Assembly: GCF_900101785.1 (NCBI RefSeq)
Contig: NZ_LT629688.1
Location: 930,001-994,000 of the forward strand
DNA: 64,000 nt
Origin: Auraticoccus monumenti
Lineage (GTDB): Bacteria > Actinomycetota > Actinomycetes > Propionibacteriales > Propionibacteriaceae
Direction: 5' to 3'
In this document: positions 29,022 to 36,638 of the stretch, piece by piece
Position numbering within the stretch: position 1 is the first letter of the stretch
How the letters are laid out: each line of letters starts with the position of its first letter
The notes under the pieces: generated by a model
What the model saw: the letters and a program-made list of their open reading frames with translations, nothing else
Told to the model about the DNA's origin: nothing
Databases searched by the model: none
Program-made: the position numbers and the translations under genes

Positions 29022-30748
29022 CAGGCGCCCCAGAGCCGTCCGCCGACCGTGCCGACGACCAGCGCGAAGGAGACCGCGCCGGGGTCGGCGGTGCCGCGGG
29101 ACTTCTCCCCGTGCGAGCGGGCGCGTCCCAGCTTCGCGGTCAGCTCCTTGGTCGACTCGGCCCCCTGGTCGGCGGCCTGCACGGCGGCGTCCCAGGCCTG
29201 CGGCAACGGGTCACCGGCGCCGACCCGCTCGGTGAGGGTGCGGACGAAGGGGACGATGGCGTCGACCATGGTCTTGTCCCCGACCGCGGCGCCGCCGACA
29301 CGCTCGACGGCCTCCTCGGCCTGGCGGACGCCCTCGGCCACCGCCGCCGCCTCGACCGCGTCCTCGTCGCCGATCGAGCGGGCGAAGGCGTCCAGCATGG
29401 CGGCCCAGATCGCCCCGGACGTCCCCCCGGCCCGGTCACCCCAGGCGTCGCCCGCGCGCTGCACGGTGGTCCCGGCACCGGCCCCCGCCTCCAGGGCCTC
29501 GTGGGCGGCGTCCCGGGCGGCGCGGCTGCCGCGCTGCATGCCGATGCCGTGGTCGCCGTCGCCGGCCACCCGGTCCAGCCGACCCAGCTCGTCGGCGTGC
29601 TCGTCCAGGACTGCGGCGACGGCGTCCAGCGCCTCGGCCACCCGGGTGGCGGCCCGGCGGGAGACATCGCTGGCCTCGCCGATCTCGGTGGCGGCGGCCA
29701 CCGCGGCCTCGATCTCCTCGGCGGCGACCTGCTGCTGGCCCGACACCCCGCCGCGGCGGAAGGCGGCGGTGTCGCAGGGGGCGGTCCAGAGCCGCTCCAG
29801 CTCCTCGTCCAGCCACAGCAGGGTGAGCGAGCAGCCGGCCATGTCGAAGCTGGTGCAGAACTCGCCGACCTCGGGGTCGACCACCTCGATGCCGGCCTCC
29901 TCGAGGAGGCGGTGCACGGTGGCGTAGACCACGAACAGCTCCTCGTACTTCACGCTGCCCAGCCCGTTGAGGATCGGCACCACCCGGGCGCCGCGGACGT
30001 CGACGCCGTCGGGCACCTCTCCCAGCAGGGTGGAGACGAAGCGCTCGGCCAGCCCGGCGGCGGTGGGGACCTCGACCTCCTCGATCCCCGGCTCGCCGTG
30101 GATCCCCAGCCCGACCGCCATCCGCCCCTCCGGGACGGTGAACAGCGGCTCGTCCGCGCCGGGGAGGGTGCAGCCGCCGAAGGCCACCCCCAGGGATCGC
30201 ATCCGGTCGTTGGAGAAGGAGGCGACCCGCTCGACCTCAGCAAGGTCGTAGCCGGCCTGGCAGGCGGCGCCGGCGATCTTGAAGACGACCAGGTCACCGG
30301 CGATCCCGCGACGCTTCTCGCGCTCGTCAGGGCCCGCGCTGGAGACGTCGTCGGTGGCCAGCACGGTGCGGCACTCGATGCCCTCGGCGCGCAGCCGCTC
30401 CTGGGCGGCGTCGAAGTTGAGGACGTCGCCGGCGTAGTTGCCGTAGCTGAGCAGGACGCCGCGGCCCTGGTCGGCGGCGCGGGCCACCGAGTGCACCTGC
30501 TGGGTGGAGGGCGAGGCGAACAGGTTGCCCATCGCCGCACCGTGGGCCAGGCCGGGGCCGACCAGACCGGCGAAGGCCGGGTAGTGCCCGGAGCCACCGC
30601 CGATCACCAGGGAGACGGTGGGCTCGCTGCCGCGGGTGCTGCGGACGACGCCGCCGGGGACGTGCCGCACCCAGCGGGACGCGGCGGCGGCGAAGCCGAC
30701 CACCATCTCGTCGGCGAACTGGTCGGGGTCGTTGAACAGCCACGCCAT
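29021..30748 (-). CDS. DhaK-DhaL fusion kinase (dihydroxyacetone/erythrulose kinase type)
   Basis: A 575-residue ATP-dependent ketose kinase from the ATG at 30748, with a GAGGAG ribosome site. The frame upstream is low-complexity and crosses operator 2. The DhaK half (about 1-335) has GGGSGHYPAFAGLVG and the histidine that holds the ketose in GLGIHGEPG. The DhaL half has DRVAGDGDHGIGMQRG (metal and ATP site), GGTSGAIWAAM and GDKTMVDAI. ATP-type Dha kinases differ from the PEP-dependent ones in being fused as here. A substrate such as L-erythrulose or dihydroxyacetone is expected; with the paralogous isomerase next door, erythrulose is favoured. Confidence 0.88.
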   Translation of the reverse strand: MAWLFNDPDQFADEMVVGFAAAASRWVRHVPGGVVRSTRGSEPTVSLVIGGGSGHYPAFAGLVGPGLAHGAAMGNLFASPSTQQVHSVARAADQGRGVLLSYGNYAGDVLNFDAAQERLRAEGIECRTVLATDDVSSAGPDEREKRRGIAGDLVVFKIAGAACQAGYDLAEVERVASFSNDRMRSLGVAFGGCTLPGADEPLFTVPEGRMAVGLGIHGEPGIEEVEVPTAAGLAERFVSTLLGEVPDGVDVRGARVVPILNGLGSVKYEELFVVYATVHRLLEEAGIEVVDPEVGEFCTSFDMAGCSLTLLWLDEELERLWTAPCDTAAFRRGGVSGQQQVAAEEIEAAVAAATEIGEASDVSRRAATRVAEALDAVAAVLDEHADELGRLDRVAGDGDHGIGMQRGSRAARDAAHEALEAGAGAGTTVQRAGDAWGDRAGGTSGAIWAAMLDAFARSIGDEDAVEAAAVAEGVRQAEEAVERVGGAAVGDKTMVDAIVPFVRTLTERVGAGDPLPQAWDAAVQAADQGAESTKELTAKLGRARSHGEKSRGTADPGAVSFALVVGTVGGRLWGA

Positions 30749-30786
30749 CGTGGGGCTCCTCGTGTCGGGGACCGGGTCAGCGCTGA

Positions 30787-30796
30787 TCCTATAGGA
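30787..30796. promoter_or_regulatory. Operator 2: TCCTATAGGA palindrome before the kinase operon
   Basis: The same 13-mer TCCTATAGGAAGT as the other two sites, 39 bases before the DhaK-DhaL start. Read on the minus strand the right flank of operator 1 (ACTTCCTATAGGAT) is repeated here. It is presumed to bind the GntR regulator encoded by this operon. Confidence 0.75.
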
Positions 30797-30881
30797 AGTT
30801 GGATGTCGCGCCAGGGGTGAGCGGGGGTGCGCACCCGCCTGGCTTCGTGGAACAGGCCTGCGCACCTCAGGCGGAGCCGCT

Positions 30882-30891
30882 TCCTATAGGA
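30882..30891. promoter_or_regulatory. Operator 3: TCCTATAGGA palindrome, upstream site
   Basis: It lies 86 bases beyond operator 2 and extends to the longer palindrome CTTCCTATAGGAAG. On the minus strand TTGACA occurs at 30912-30917, 20 bases outside it. Two sites 95 bases apart, nearly nine helix turns, would allow looping; it may also act on the plus-strand tad promoter. Confidence 0.7.
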
Positions 30892-31014
30892 AGTGCTACC
30901 GGACAAGAAGTTGTCAACATATTGCGCAGAATCCCTGGTGGAGTGGCCCGGTGGTCTGGTGAGGTCGGTCGCGAGACGGGCCGACCGGTCCGTCCAGACC
31001 AGTCGAGGGGGGCC

Positions 31015-31722
31015 GTGAGCACCACCGCCAGGGGCGCCCGGGGGAACGCACCAGCCGGCGCCGCACCGCAGCCGGCGCGTGCGCCGGGGCCGCCGCGACC
31101 CCCGGACCTGTCGGCGCTGGACCGTGCGCCACAGCTGCGGGCCCGCCGCTCGCCCCGCTGGATCGCCGCCGGGGTGCTCGCCATCTGCCTGGGCGCCATC
31201 GGGGCGGTGCTGCTCTGGGACGGTGCCGTCACCTCCCAGCAGGTGCTGCGCGTCAACGCCGCGGTCGCCCGGGGTGAGGTGGTCGAGGCCGGTGACCTCG
31301 GGCCCGTCACCATCGGCTCCCTGCCCGGGGTGTCGGTGGTGCCGGCCGAGGAGCTCACCGGGCTGGTGGGTCAGCACGCCCTGGTCGACCTGCCCGCCGC
31401 CAGCCTGGTCCCGGCCGGCGGCGTCGGCGCGCCGGTCGTCGCGGAGGGGACGGCCCGGATGGGATTGGCGCTGCCCGCCGGTCGCCTGCCCTCCGGGACG
31501 CTGGTGCCCGGGGAGTCGCTGCTGCTGATCCCGGTGCCCGCCCCCGACGACGACAGCCGCGAGGCGCGTCAGCCGGTGGTCGCCGCGACGCTGGTCAGCG
31601 CCCCGGCGGTGGGTCCGGACGGCGTCGTGACGCTCGTCGACGTCACGGTGGCGGTCGAGGACGCGGAGGCGGTGGCCCGGCTGGCGGCCACCGACCGCCT
31701 GGTCGTGGCCCGGGTGGGCTGA
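31015..31722 (+). CDS. SAF-domain protein, CpaB/RcpC-like pilus assembly component
   Basis: A 235-residue protein from the GTG at 31015. A proline/alanine-rich cytoplasmic N-terminus is followed by one membrane helix (WIAAGVLAICLGAIGAVLLW, about 47-66), then a SAF domain (VLRVNAAVARGEVVEAGDLGPV) and a beta-rich C-terminus. SAF proteins of this shape (CpaB/RcpC) belong to Flp/Tad pilus machines. It is the first gene of a tad-like operon; four bases separate it from the next start. The match is by architecture and context rather than by a diagnostic motif. Confidence 0.7.
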   Translation: MSTTARGARGNAPAGAAPQPARAPGPPRPPDLSALDRAPQLRARRSPRWIAAGVLAICLGAIGAVLLWDGAVTSQQVLRVNAAVARGEVVEAGDLGPVTIGSLPGVSVVPAEELTGLVGQHALVDLPAASLVPAGGVGAPVVAEGTARMGLALPAGRLPSGTLVPGESLLLIPVPAPDDDSREARQPVVAATLVSAPAVGPDGVVTLVDVTVAVEDAEAVARLAATDRLVVARVG

Positions 31723-31725
31723 GAG

Positions 31726-32511
31726 ATGGCGCTGCTGGTGCTGGCCGCTGCCGCCGGGTCGCCGGGAGTGACCGCGACCAGCGTCGGGCTGTCCCTGCTG
31801 TGGCCGCGGGACGTCCTGCTCGTGGACGGCGACCGCGACCCGTCCCAGTCCGTCCTCGCCGGGTTCCTGCAGGGAGCCGACGGGCGCGGCCGCGGGCTGG
31901 TGGAGCTGGCCCGGGCGCACCGCGAGGGACGTCCGCTGGAGCGGGAGGTGCTGCACCACACCCTGGTCCTGGCCGGGGACGGCACCCGCCAGCGGCTCTT
32001 CCTGCCCGGCTTCACCCGTCCCGGGACGGCCCTCCTCTTCTCCCGTGTCTGGGGGGACCTGGCGCGCGCCCTGCAGACCCTCGACACCGCCGGCTTCGAC
32101 GTCGTGGTGGACGCGGGCCGGATCGGGGCGGCCGGGCTGCCCAGGGAGCTGGTCGGTGCCGCGGACGCGGTGGCCGTGCTGACGCGGTCCACGTTGCGCT
32201 CGCTGGCCGCGACGCGGCTCTACCTGCCCGAGCTCCAGGAGACGGTGGCGCTCAGCCAGGGACAGCTGGGTCTGGTGCTGGTGGGTGAGGGACGCCCTTA
32301 CTCCGCGCGCGAGATCGCCGGTCAGTTCGGGCTCCCGGTCTGGTTGGTGGTGGCCGAGGACGCCGCGGCGGCCGCCGTCTTCTCCGACGGCGCACCCCAC
32401 CCCCGCAAGCTCGGGCAGTCCGCCTACGTCCGTTCGCTGCGGCAGGGGGCCGAGACGCTGTTCGGGCTGGCCACCCGGTCCCGTCGGCTGGTGAGCGGGG
32501 TGCCCCGGTGA
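31726..32511 (+). CDS. TadZ/CpaE-like ParA-family protein with a degenerate P-loop
   Basis: A 261-residue protein. The start LLVLAAAAGSPGVTATSVGLSLLW corresponds to the deviant Walker A of ParA/MinD proteins, but the lysines of KGGxGKT are gone (GSPGVTAT). A DGDRDPSQSVL stretch follows as in ParA family switch I, then FDVVVDAGRIG as the Walker B-like region. TadZ proteins in the tad locus place the secretion ATPase at a pole and many have altered P-loops. ATP binding is doubtful here. It overlaps tadA by four bases (GTGA). Confidence 0.7.
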   Translation: MALLVLAAAAGSPGVTATSVGLSLLWPRDVLLVDGDRDPSQSVLAGFLQGADGRGRGLVELARAHREGRPLEREVLHHTLVLAGDGTRQRLFLPGFTRPGTALLFSRVWGDLARALQTLDTAGFDVVVDAGRIGAAGLPRELVGAADAVAVLTRSTLRSLAATRLYLPELQETVALSQGQLGLVLVGEGRPYSAREIAGQFGLPVWLVVAEDAAAAAVFSDGAPHPRKLGQSAYVRSLRQGAETLFGLATRSRRLVSGVPR

Positions 32512-33614
32512 CCCACTCCCCGCTCCAGTCCGTGCCGCTGTTCCAGGCTCCTCCCGGGCCACCGGGGGACGACGTCGCCCCGCCGCCCCGGACCACCTTC
32601 ACCGCCACCGAGATCGCCGCCAGCCCCCTCGGTGAGCAAGCGGCCGGATCGGTGGACTGGGGTCTGGTGGTGGTGCTCCGACGCCAGGCCTCGGCGGAGA
32701 TCTCCGAGCACTCGCGGCAGTTCCAGGAGGAGCACGGCCGACCGATGCCCGACGTCGACCGGCGGCTGATGGGTCGGGCGACGATCCGTTCCATCGTGCG
32801 CCGGCACGCCGAGCAGCTCAGCGCCCTGGGCCAGGAGCTGTGGCCGATCCAGGTCGAGCGGCGCTACGCGGGGGCGGTGGAGGACGCGGTCTTCGGCTAC
32901 GGGCGGCTGCAGCCCCTGTTCGACCTCCCCACCGCGGAGAACATCGAGATCCACGGCCACGACTCGGTCATGGTGCAGCACGGGGACGGCCGCCGGGTGC
33001 CGCACCCGCCGGTGGCCGACAGCGACGCCGAGCTGGTCGAGGCGATCCGCTTCCTGGGCGAGATGGCCAGCCCCAGCCGACCCTTCGACGACGCCCACCC
33101 CACCATGACGCTGGCCCTGGGGCACCGCTTCCGGCTGCACGCCATCGGCTTCGGGCTGTCGTCGCGGCCCTCGGTCACGATCCGCCAGCACCTGCTCACC
33201 GACGTCACCCTGGCCGAGCTGGCCGACGGCGGTCTGCTGCCCGACGACGTGGCGGCCTTCCTGCACGCCGCGGTGCTGGCCCGCAAGTCGATCGTGATCT
33301 CCGGTGACCAGGGTGCCGGGAAGACCACCCTGCTCCGGGCCCTGGTGGCGGCCATCCCGGTGCAGGAGCGCTTCGGCACCATCGAGACCGACTACGAGCT
33401 CCTCACCCACCTGCTCCCCGGGCGGGGGAACGTGCTGGCCCTGCAGGCCCGCACCGGGCTGGGCGAGGTGGTCGACGGACGCCGGCTGGGGGAGTTCACC
33501 GTGGCGGACCTGCTGCCGGAGGCGCTGCGGCAGAACCTGTCCCGGCTGGTCATCGGCGAGGTCCGCGGCGGCGAGGCGGCGGCCATGTTCGAGGCGATGC
33601 AGGCCGGGCCGGGA
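32508..33614 (+). pseudogene. tadA: TadA/CpaF-type pilus ATPase, interrupted by the prophage
   Basis: The N-terminal about 369 residues of a type II/IV secretion ATPase. The N-terminal domain precedes Walker A GDQGAGKT (266-273). Then come an Asp/Glu box (FGTIETDYELL) and the Walker B-type RLVIGEVRGGEAAAMFEAMQAGPG, where the reading frame should continue into a SLSTxHA motif. Instead it enters phage DNA and runs on to 33770 as about 52 unrelated residues. The hexamer's C-terminal part is therefore missing and the ATPase is presumably dead. The other part of the gene should lie at attR beyond the window. Confidence 0.8.
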
Positions 33615-33634
33615 CTCGACTACCCTCGAACGTG
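33597..33634. other. attL: left prophage junction inside tadA
   Basis: tadA-like coding sequence stops matching after CAGGCCGGGCCGGGA (MQAGPG). Phage DNA with the integrase promoter and start begins within about 20 bases. The exact crossover core cannot be fixed without attB or attR; it probably lies at 33601-33615. Confidence 0.65.
33621..33626 (+). promoter_or_regulatory. -10 box of a leaderless integrase promoter
   Basis: TACCCT fits the actinobacterial TANNNT -10 element and ends seven bases before the integrase GTG. No ribosome site fits in between, so the transcript is probably leaderless. The surrounding TCGACTACCCTCG recurs with one extra base before the ORF at 35067. Confidence 0.55.
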
Positions 33635-35010
33635 TGAGAGCGGCGATCTACACCCGGCAGTCACAGGACCGCACCGGCACTGGGCTGGGAGTCGCCCGCC
33701 AGGAGGCCCTGTGCCGGCAGCGCGCCGAACAGCTCGACTGGACTATCGTCGCCGTCTACTCCGACAATGACGTCTCCGCCTCGACCGGGAAGCCGCGGCC
33801 TCGCTACCAGCAGCTGCTCGCTGACCTCGAGGGCGGCCTGGTCGACGCGGTGGTCGTGTACAACCTCGACCGGTTGCACCGCCGCCCGGTCGAGCTCGAG
33901 CACTTCATCACCTTGGCTGACCAGCACCGGACTGCGCTGGCCTCCGTCTCAGGGGAGGTGGACCTGTCTACCGACGGGGGCCGGCTGCACGCACGGATCC
34001 TCGGCGCGGTCGCGCGCGCGGAGATCGAGCGGAAGTCCGCCCGGCAGACCGCCGCGTACCGGCAGCGCGCGCAGCAGGGGCGTCTCCACCGGCTCCAGCC
34101 CGCGTTCGGGTACCGCGGACTCCAGCTGGAGCCCGTCGAGGCGCAGGCTGTGCGGGACGCCGTCGGCTGGGTGCACGACGGGGTGTCGCTCTACGAGATC
34201 GCCCGGAGGTGGACGGCCAGAGGGTTGACCACCGCGCTCGGGAACCCGTGGGAGGGGTCGACGGTGGCCACCTACCTGCGGAACCCGCGCGTCGCAGGCA
34301 TCCGGACCTACCGCCGGGAGCCGGTCGTGGTCGACGGCGAATACGTGCGGGGTGAGTGGGAGCCCCTCCTTGACGTTGACACCTGGCAGGCGATGACGGC
34401 CGCGCTGGCGAGCCGCGGGCACCGCTGGCCGGAGCGGCAGCAGCAGCTCCTGCTGTCGGGGGTGGCGCGGTGCGGCACCTGCGGGAACCGGATCAACTCT
34501 GGGGGCAAGCGGCAGGGGAACTCGGTCGGGCACCGCTACCGCTGCGTGAAGAACGGGTCGCACATCAACCGCACCGCAGCGCCCGTCGACGAGTTCGTGG
34601 TGGACGCCCTGGTCGCCCGGCTGGGGCAGCCGGACACGGTCGACGTGCTGAGCGCGGCGCCGACCGTCGACGTCGGCGGGCTCAGGGTCGAGGCCACACA
34701 GCTCCACCAGCGGATGGAAGGACTGTCGGAGGCGTACGCCGACGGCGCCATCAGCGTGGGCCAGCTCCGTGCCGGGACTGAGCGGCTGCGTGGCCAGCTG
34801 GCGGAGGTGGAGCGGCGACTGCAGTCCGGACAGCGGTCGGCGGCGACGGCCCGGCTGGTCGCTAGCTCGGACGTCCGGGCCGCTTGGGACGCTCTCGAGA
34901 TCTCCGTGCAGCGGACGGTGCTGCGCGAGCTCGCCGGCATCACCATGCACGGGCCCGGGGCCGGGATCAGGTACGTCACGGCTGAGCAGGTCGTCATCGA
35001 CTGGCTCTGA
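33634..35010 (+). CDS. int: Large serine recombinase (phage integrase)
   Basis: A 458-residue site-specific recombinase. The resolvase domain starts RAAIYTRQSQ with catalytic S10 and continues with YSDNDVSASTG, VVVYNLDRLHRRP and ARAEIERKSARQTAAYRQRA. The recombinase domain has FGYRGLQLEP and LRNPRVAGIRTYR. The zinc-ribbon region has CGTCGNRINSGGK and RYRCVKNG with only three cysteines visible, and a leucine-rich coiled-coil segment follows. Large serine integrases need no host factor to integrate, and a recombination directionality factor to excise. The GTG start is only about 20 bases from the junction. Location next to attL is typical. Confidence 0.95.
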   Translation: MRAAIYTRQSQDRTGTGLGVARQEALCRQRAEQLDWTIVAVYSDNDVSASTGKPRPRYQQLLADLEGGLVDAVVVYNLDRLHRRPVELEHFITLADQHRTALASVSGEVDLSTDGGRLHARILGAVARAEIERKSARQTAAYRQRAQQGRLHRLQPAFGYRGLQLEPVEAQAVRDAVGWVHDGVSLYEIARRWTARGLTTALGNPWEGSTVATYLRNPRVAGIRTYRREPVVVDGEYVRGEWEPLLDVDTWQAMTAALASRGHRWPERQQQLLLSGVARCGTCGNRINSGGKRQGNSVGHRYRCVKNGSHINRTAAPVDEFVVDALVARLGQPDTVDVLSAAPTVDVGGLRVEATQLHQRMEGLSEAYADGAISVGQLRAGTERLRGQLAEVERRLQSGQRSAATARLVASSDVRAAWDALEISVQRTVLRELAGITMHGPGAGIRYVTAEQVVIDWL

Positions 35011-35054
35011 GCGCGACCTGCGGCGGTCCGCGAGGACCTGTCATAGCGTCGACC

Positions 35055-35060
35055 TACCCT
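35055..35060 (+). promoter_or_regulatory. -10 box before the ORF at 35067
   Basis: TACCCT ends six bases before the ATG. The context TCGACCTACCCTCG nearly duplicates the integrase promoter (TCGACTACCCTCG). It again suggests a leaderless message. Confidence 0.5.
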
Positions 35061-35066
35061 CGGCCC

Positions 35067-35282
35067 ATGACCATGACCGGGGCACCTGAGGCCGTCGCCG
35101 CTGCTGAGCGCTGGCAGCACCGCAACATCTGCCACATCCTCGGCCTCGACCCGGACACCACCGTGCCGGGCAGCGTCCGGCGCGAGGAGCGGTGGGATCC
35201 TACCCGACGGCCGGCCCGGTCCATCTGGCTGACCTGGACTGACCCCGACGGCGTGCGTTGGGAACGCTGGCGCCGGCACTGA
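35067..35282 (+). CDS. Small hypothetical phage protein
   Basis: A 71-residue, tryptophan- and arginine-rich protein (MTMTGAPEAVAAAE... ending VRWERWRRH). I do not recognise it. It lies 56 bases after the integrase on the same strand and has its own TACCCT -10 box six bases before the ATG. An internal ATG (third residue) could be used instead. It converges on the ANTAR gene. Because of its place next to the integrase it could be an excision or regulatory factor, but the sequence gives no direct evidence. Confidence 0.5.
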   Translation: MTMTGAPEAVAAAERWQHRNICHILGLDPDTTVPGSVRREERWDPTRRPARSIWLTWTDPDGVRWERWRRH

Positions 35283-35328
35283 CGCGAGCCGTTGTGCACT
35301 TGATCGGCTCAGACATCGTCCAGCGCCT

Positions 35329-36039
35329 TCACCTCTGGCGGGTCGGGAGGGCGCTCGCGTCCGGCTTCCCTCGCATCGCGACGAGCTGCTCCGCCACCTT
35401 GAACAGCTTGACGTTCGATCGCTGTGAGGCCTCGACCAGGACGTCGAAGGCCTGCGTGGCGTCGATCCCGAGCCGCTCCATCAGGATGCCCTGCGCCTGC
35501 CCGATGAGCGTCCGGCTCGCCACTGAGGCGGTCAGCTGGTCGTCTCGGCGAGCGGCCGCGAGTGCGGCCGAGATTTGGGCGGCGAGGGTGATGGCAGCGG
35601 CTTGGTCGTACTCGTCGAAGGCGTCAGGGTCGGTGGAGTAGAGGTTGAGTGAGCCATGGCCGCCGGAACCGGCGTAGAGCCGCACCGACAGCATCGAGCG
35701 CAGTCCGAGCTCGTTGTAGGCGGCCCACGACCACCCAATCCAGCGCTGCTCGACCGCCAGGTCGTGGCTGAGCACGAGCTGTTGCCCCACCAAGGCCGTC
35801 AGGCACGGGCCCTCGCCGTACTGCAGCTGCAGTTGGTCACCGCGGCGTACCAGGTCGCTGGTGGCGGCGGTCGTGCGCACCTGGCCCCGGACGCTCTCGA
35901 AGAGCCCGGCGGCGGTGCAGCCCGGCACGATGACGAGTGCCTGTTCGACCGCGGCCAGGAGGGTGCTCGTCTCGCCGCGGGAGGTCTGCATGGCCAGTGC
36001 GGCGTCGGCCAGCGCACCGGCCCGTTCCTGGTGCTTCAC
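35329..36039 (-). CDS. GAF and ANTAR domain protein (putative RNA-binding antiterminator)
   Basis: A 236-residue protein from the GTG at 36039 (VKHQERAGALADAAL). The frame is open further but that part is low-complexity. A GAF sensor domain covers about 25-150 (VEQALVIVPGCTAAGLFE, GEGPCLTALVGQQLVLSHD, LRSMLSVRLYAG). An ANTAR domain covers about 170-230 (LIGQAQGILMERLGIDATQAFDVLVEASQRS). ANTAR proteins bind paired RNA hairpins to stop transcription termination; actinobacterial GAF-ANTAR proteins are often stress regulators. Its reason for being in a prophage is unknown. Two inverted repeats fill its leader. Confidence 0.88.
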   Translation of the reverse strand: MKHQERAGALADAALAMQTSRGETSTLLAAVEQALVIVPGCTAAGLFESVRGQVRTTAATSDLVRRGDQLQLQYGEGPCLTALVGQQLVLSHDLAVEQRWIGWSWAAYNELGLRSMLSVRLYAGSGGHGSLNLYSTDPDAFDEYDQAAAITLAAQISAALAAARRDDQLTASVASRTLIGQAQGILMERLGIDATQAFDVLVEASQRSNVKLFKVAEQLVAMRGKPDASALPTRQR

Positions 36040-36054
36040 CGTGTGAACGTACGC

Positions 36055-36114
36055 CCTCGCACAAAGGTTCGAAACCAACGCAGACGAGAAGGAGCGGGCG
36101 TAGGTTGTGCGAGG
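36055..36114 (-). promoter_or_regulatory. Leader inverted repeat of the ANTAR gene
   Basis: CCTCGCACAA (36055-36064) and TTGTGCGAGG (36105-36114) pair over ten bases around a 40-base loop. On the minus strand this lies 15 bases before the ANTAR GTG and could fold in its 5' leader. Confidence 0.5.
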
Positions 36115-36144
36115 CGGTGAGCAACGGGGCTTGCCGACTGGAGT

Positions 36145-36178
36145 GGGTTCTGCCCGATCGGGGGATGGGGCAGAACCC
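36145..36178 (-). repeat. Hairpin A: TTCTGCCC stem-loop upstream of the ANTAR gene
   Basis: Arms GGGTTCTGCCC (36145-36155) and GGGCAGAACCC (36168-36178) match perfectly around a 12-base loop. Read on the minus strand, stem and loop (CATCCCCCGATC) closely match hairpin B, which sits on the opposite strand 500 bases away. Confidence 0.75.
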
Positions 36179-36375
36179 GTTTCCTCCTTCAGCAGACCAG
36201 AAATCACGCGGTAGGAACGGTGGAGCCGAGCGCCGACCCGTGGCCCTCCGCGCCCCTCCGTGCAGCGGGAGCCCGGCAAGCCGCTGCTTGACCCGCCGAA
36301 CTCCCGGGCGACGGCCACGAGGACGCGCCTCCACTCCGCCTGTTACCCGACTGATCTGACTCAGACAGGTGGACC

Positions 36376-36405
36376 GAAGCCCGAAGGGTCACCGCTTTCG
36401 GCTTC
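36376..36405. repeat. Short hairpin
   Basis: GAAGCCCGAA (36376-36385) pairs with TTCGGCTTC (36397-36405) with one bulged base and an 11-base loop. Its role is unknown. A smaller CTCTC/GAGAG repeat follows at 36444-36460. Confidence 0.4.
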
Positions 36406-36585
36406 AGCGCTTCCAGGCAGGGATGCTGCTCCTAGCGTGCGCACTCTCAGCCACCGAGAGCGGGCGGGTATGCATGAAAGAGACCCTCGCCCGAGCAGTC
36501 CCGGGGCCGCTAGCTCCTACGCAGAGCAAGAGCGAAGCCCACTTCGTCGGGGGATCGAAGTGGACCTCGCCTGCAGACCATTATG

Positions 36586-36602
36586 TGTCAAGAAAGTTGA
36601 CA
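36586..36602. promoter_or_regulatory. Operator-like inverted repeat with embedded -35
   Basis: TGTCAA, five bases GAAAG, then TTGACA form a perfect 17-base inverted repeat. TTGACA is also a consensus -35 on the plus strand, but no good -10 lies at the right distance. It may be a repressor site. Confidence 0.45.
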
Positions 36603-36638
36603 GGTCCAGTCCGCTATCGGTTCAGATCGTCTTCAGGC

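Noticed and set aside
33615-33770. The 52-residue tail that the broken tadA frame adds from phage DNA as a new gene
   Set aside because: It is out of frame with the integrase that occupies the same bases and has no protein-like pattern; it only shows the read-through of a truncated gene.
36066-36076. GGTTCGAAACC, which looks like a tRNA T-arm
   Set aside because: No acceptor stem, anticodon arm or D-arm can be built around it, so it is not a tRNA or a tRNA attachment site.
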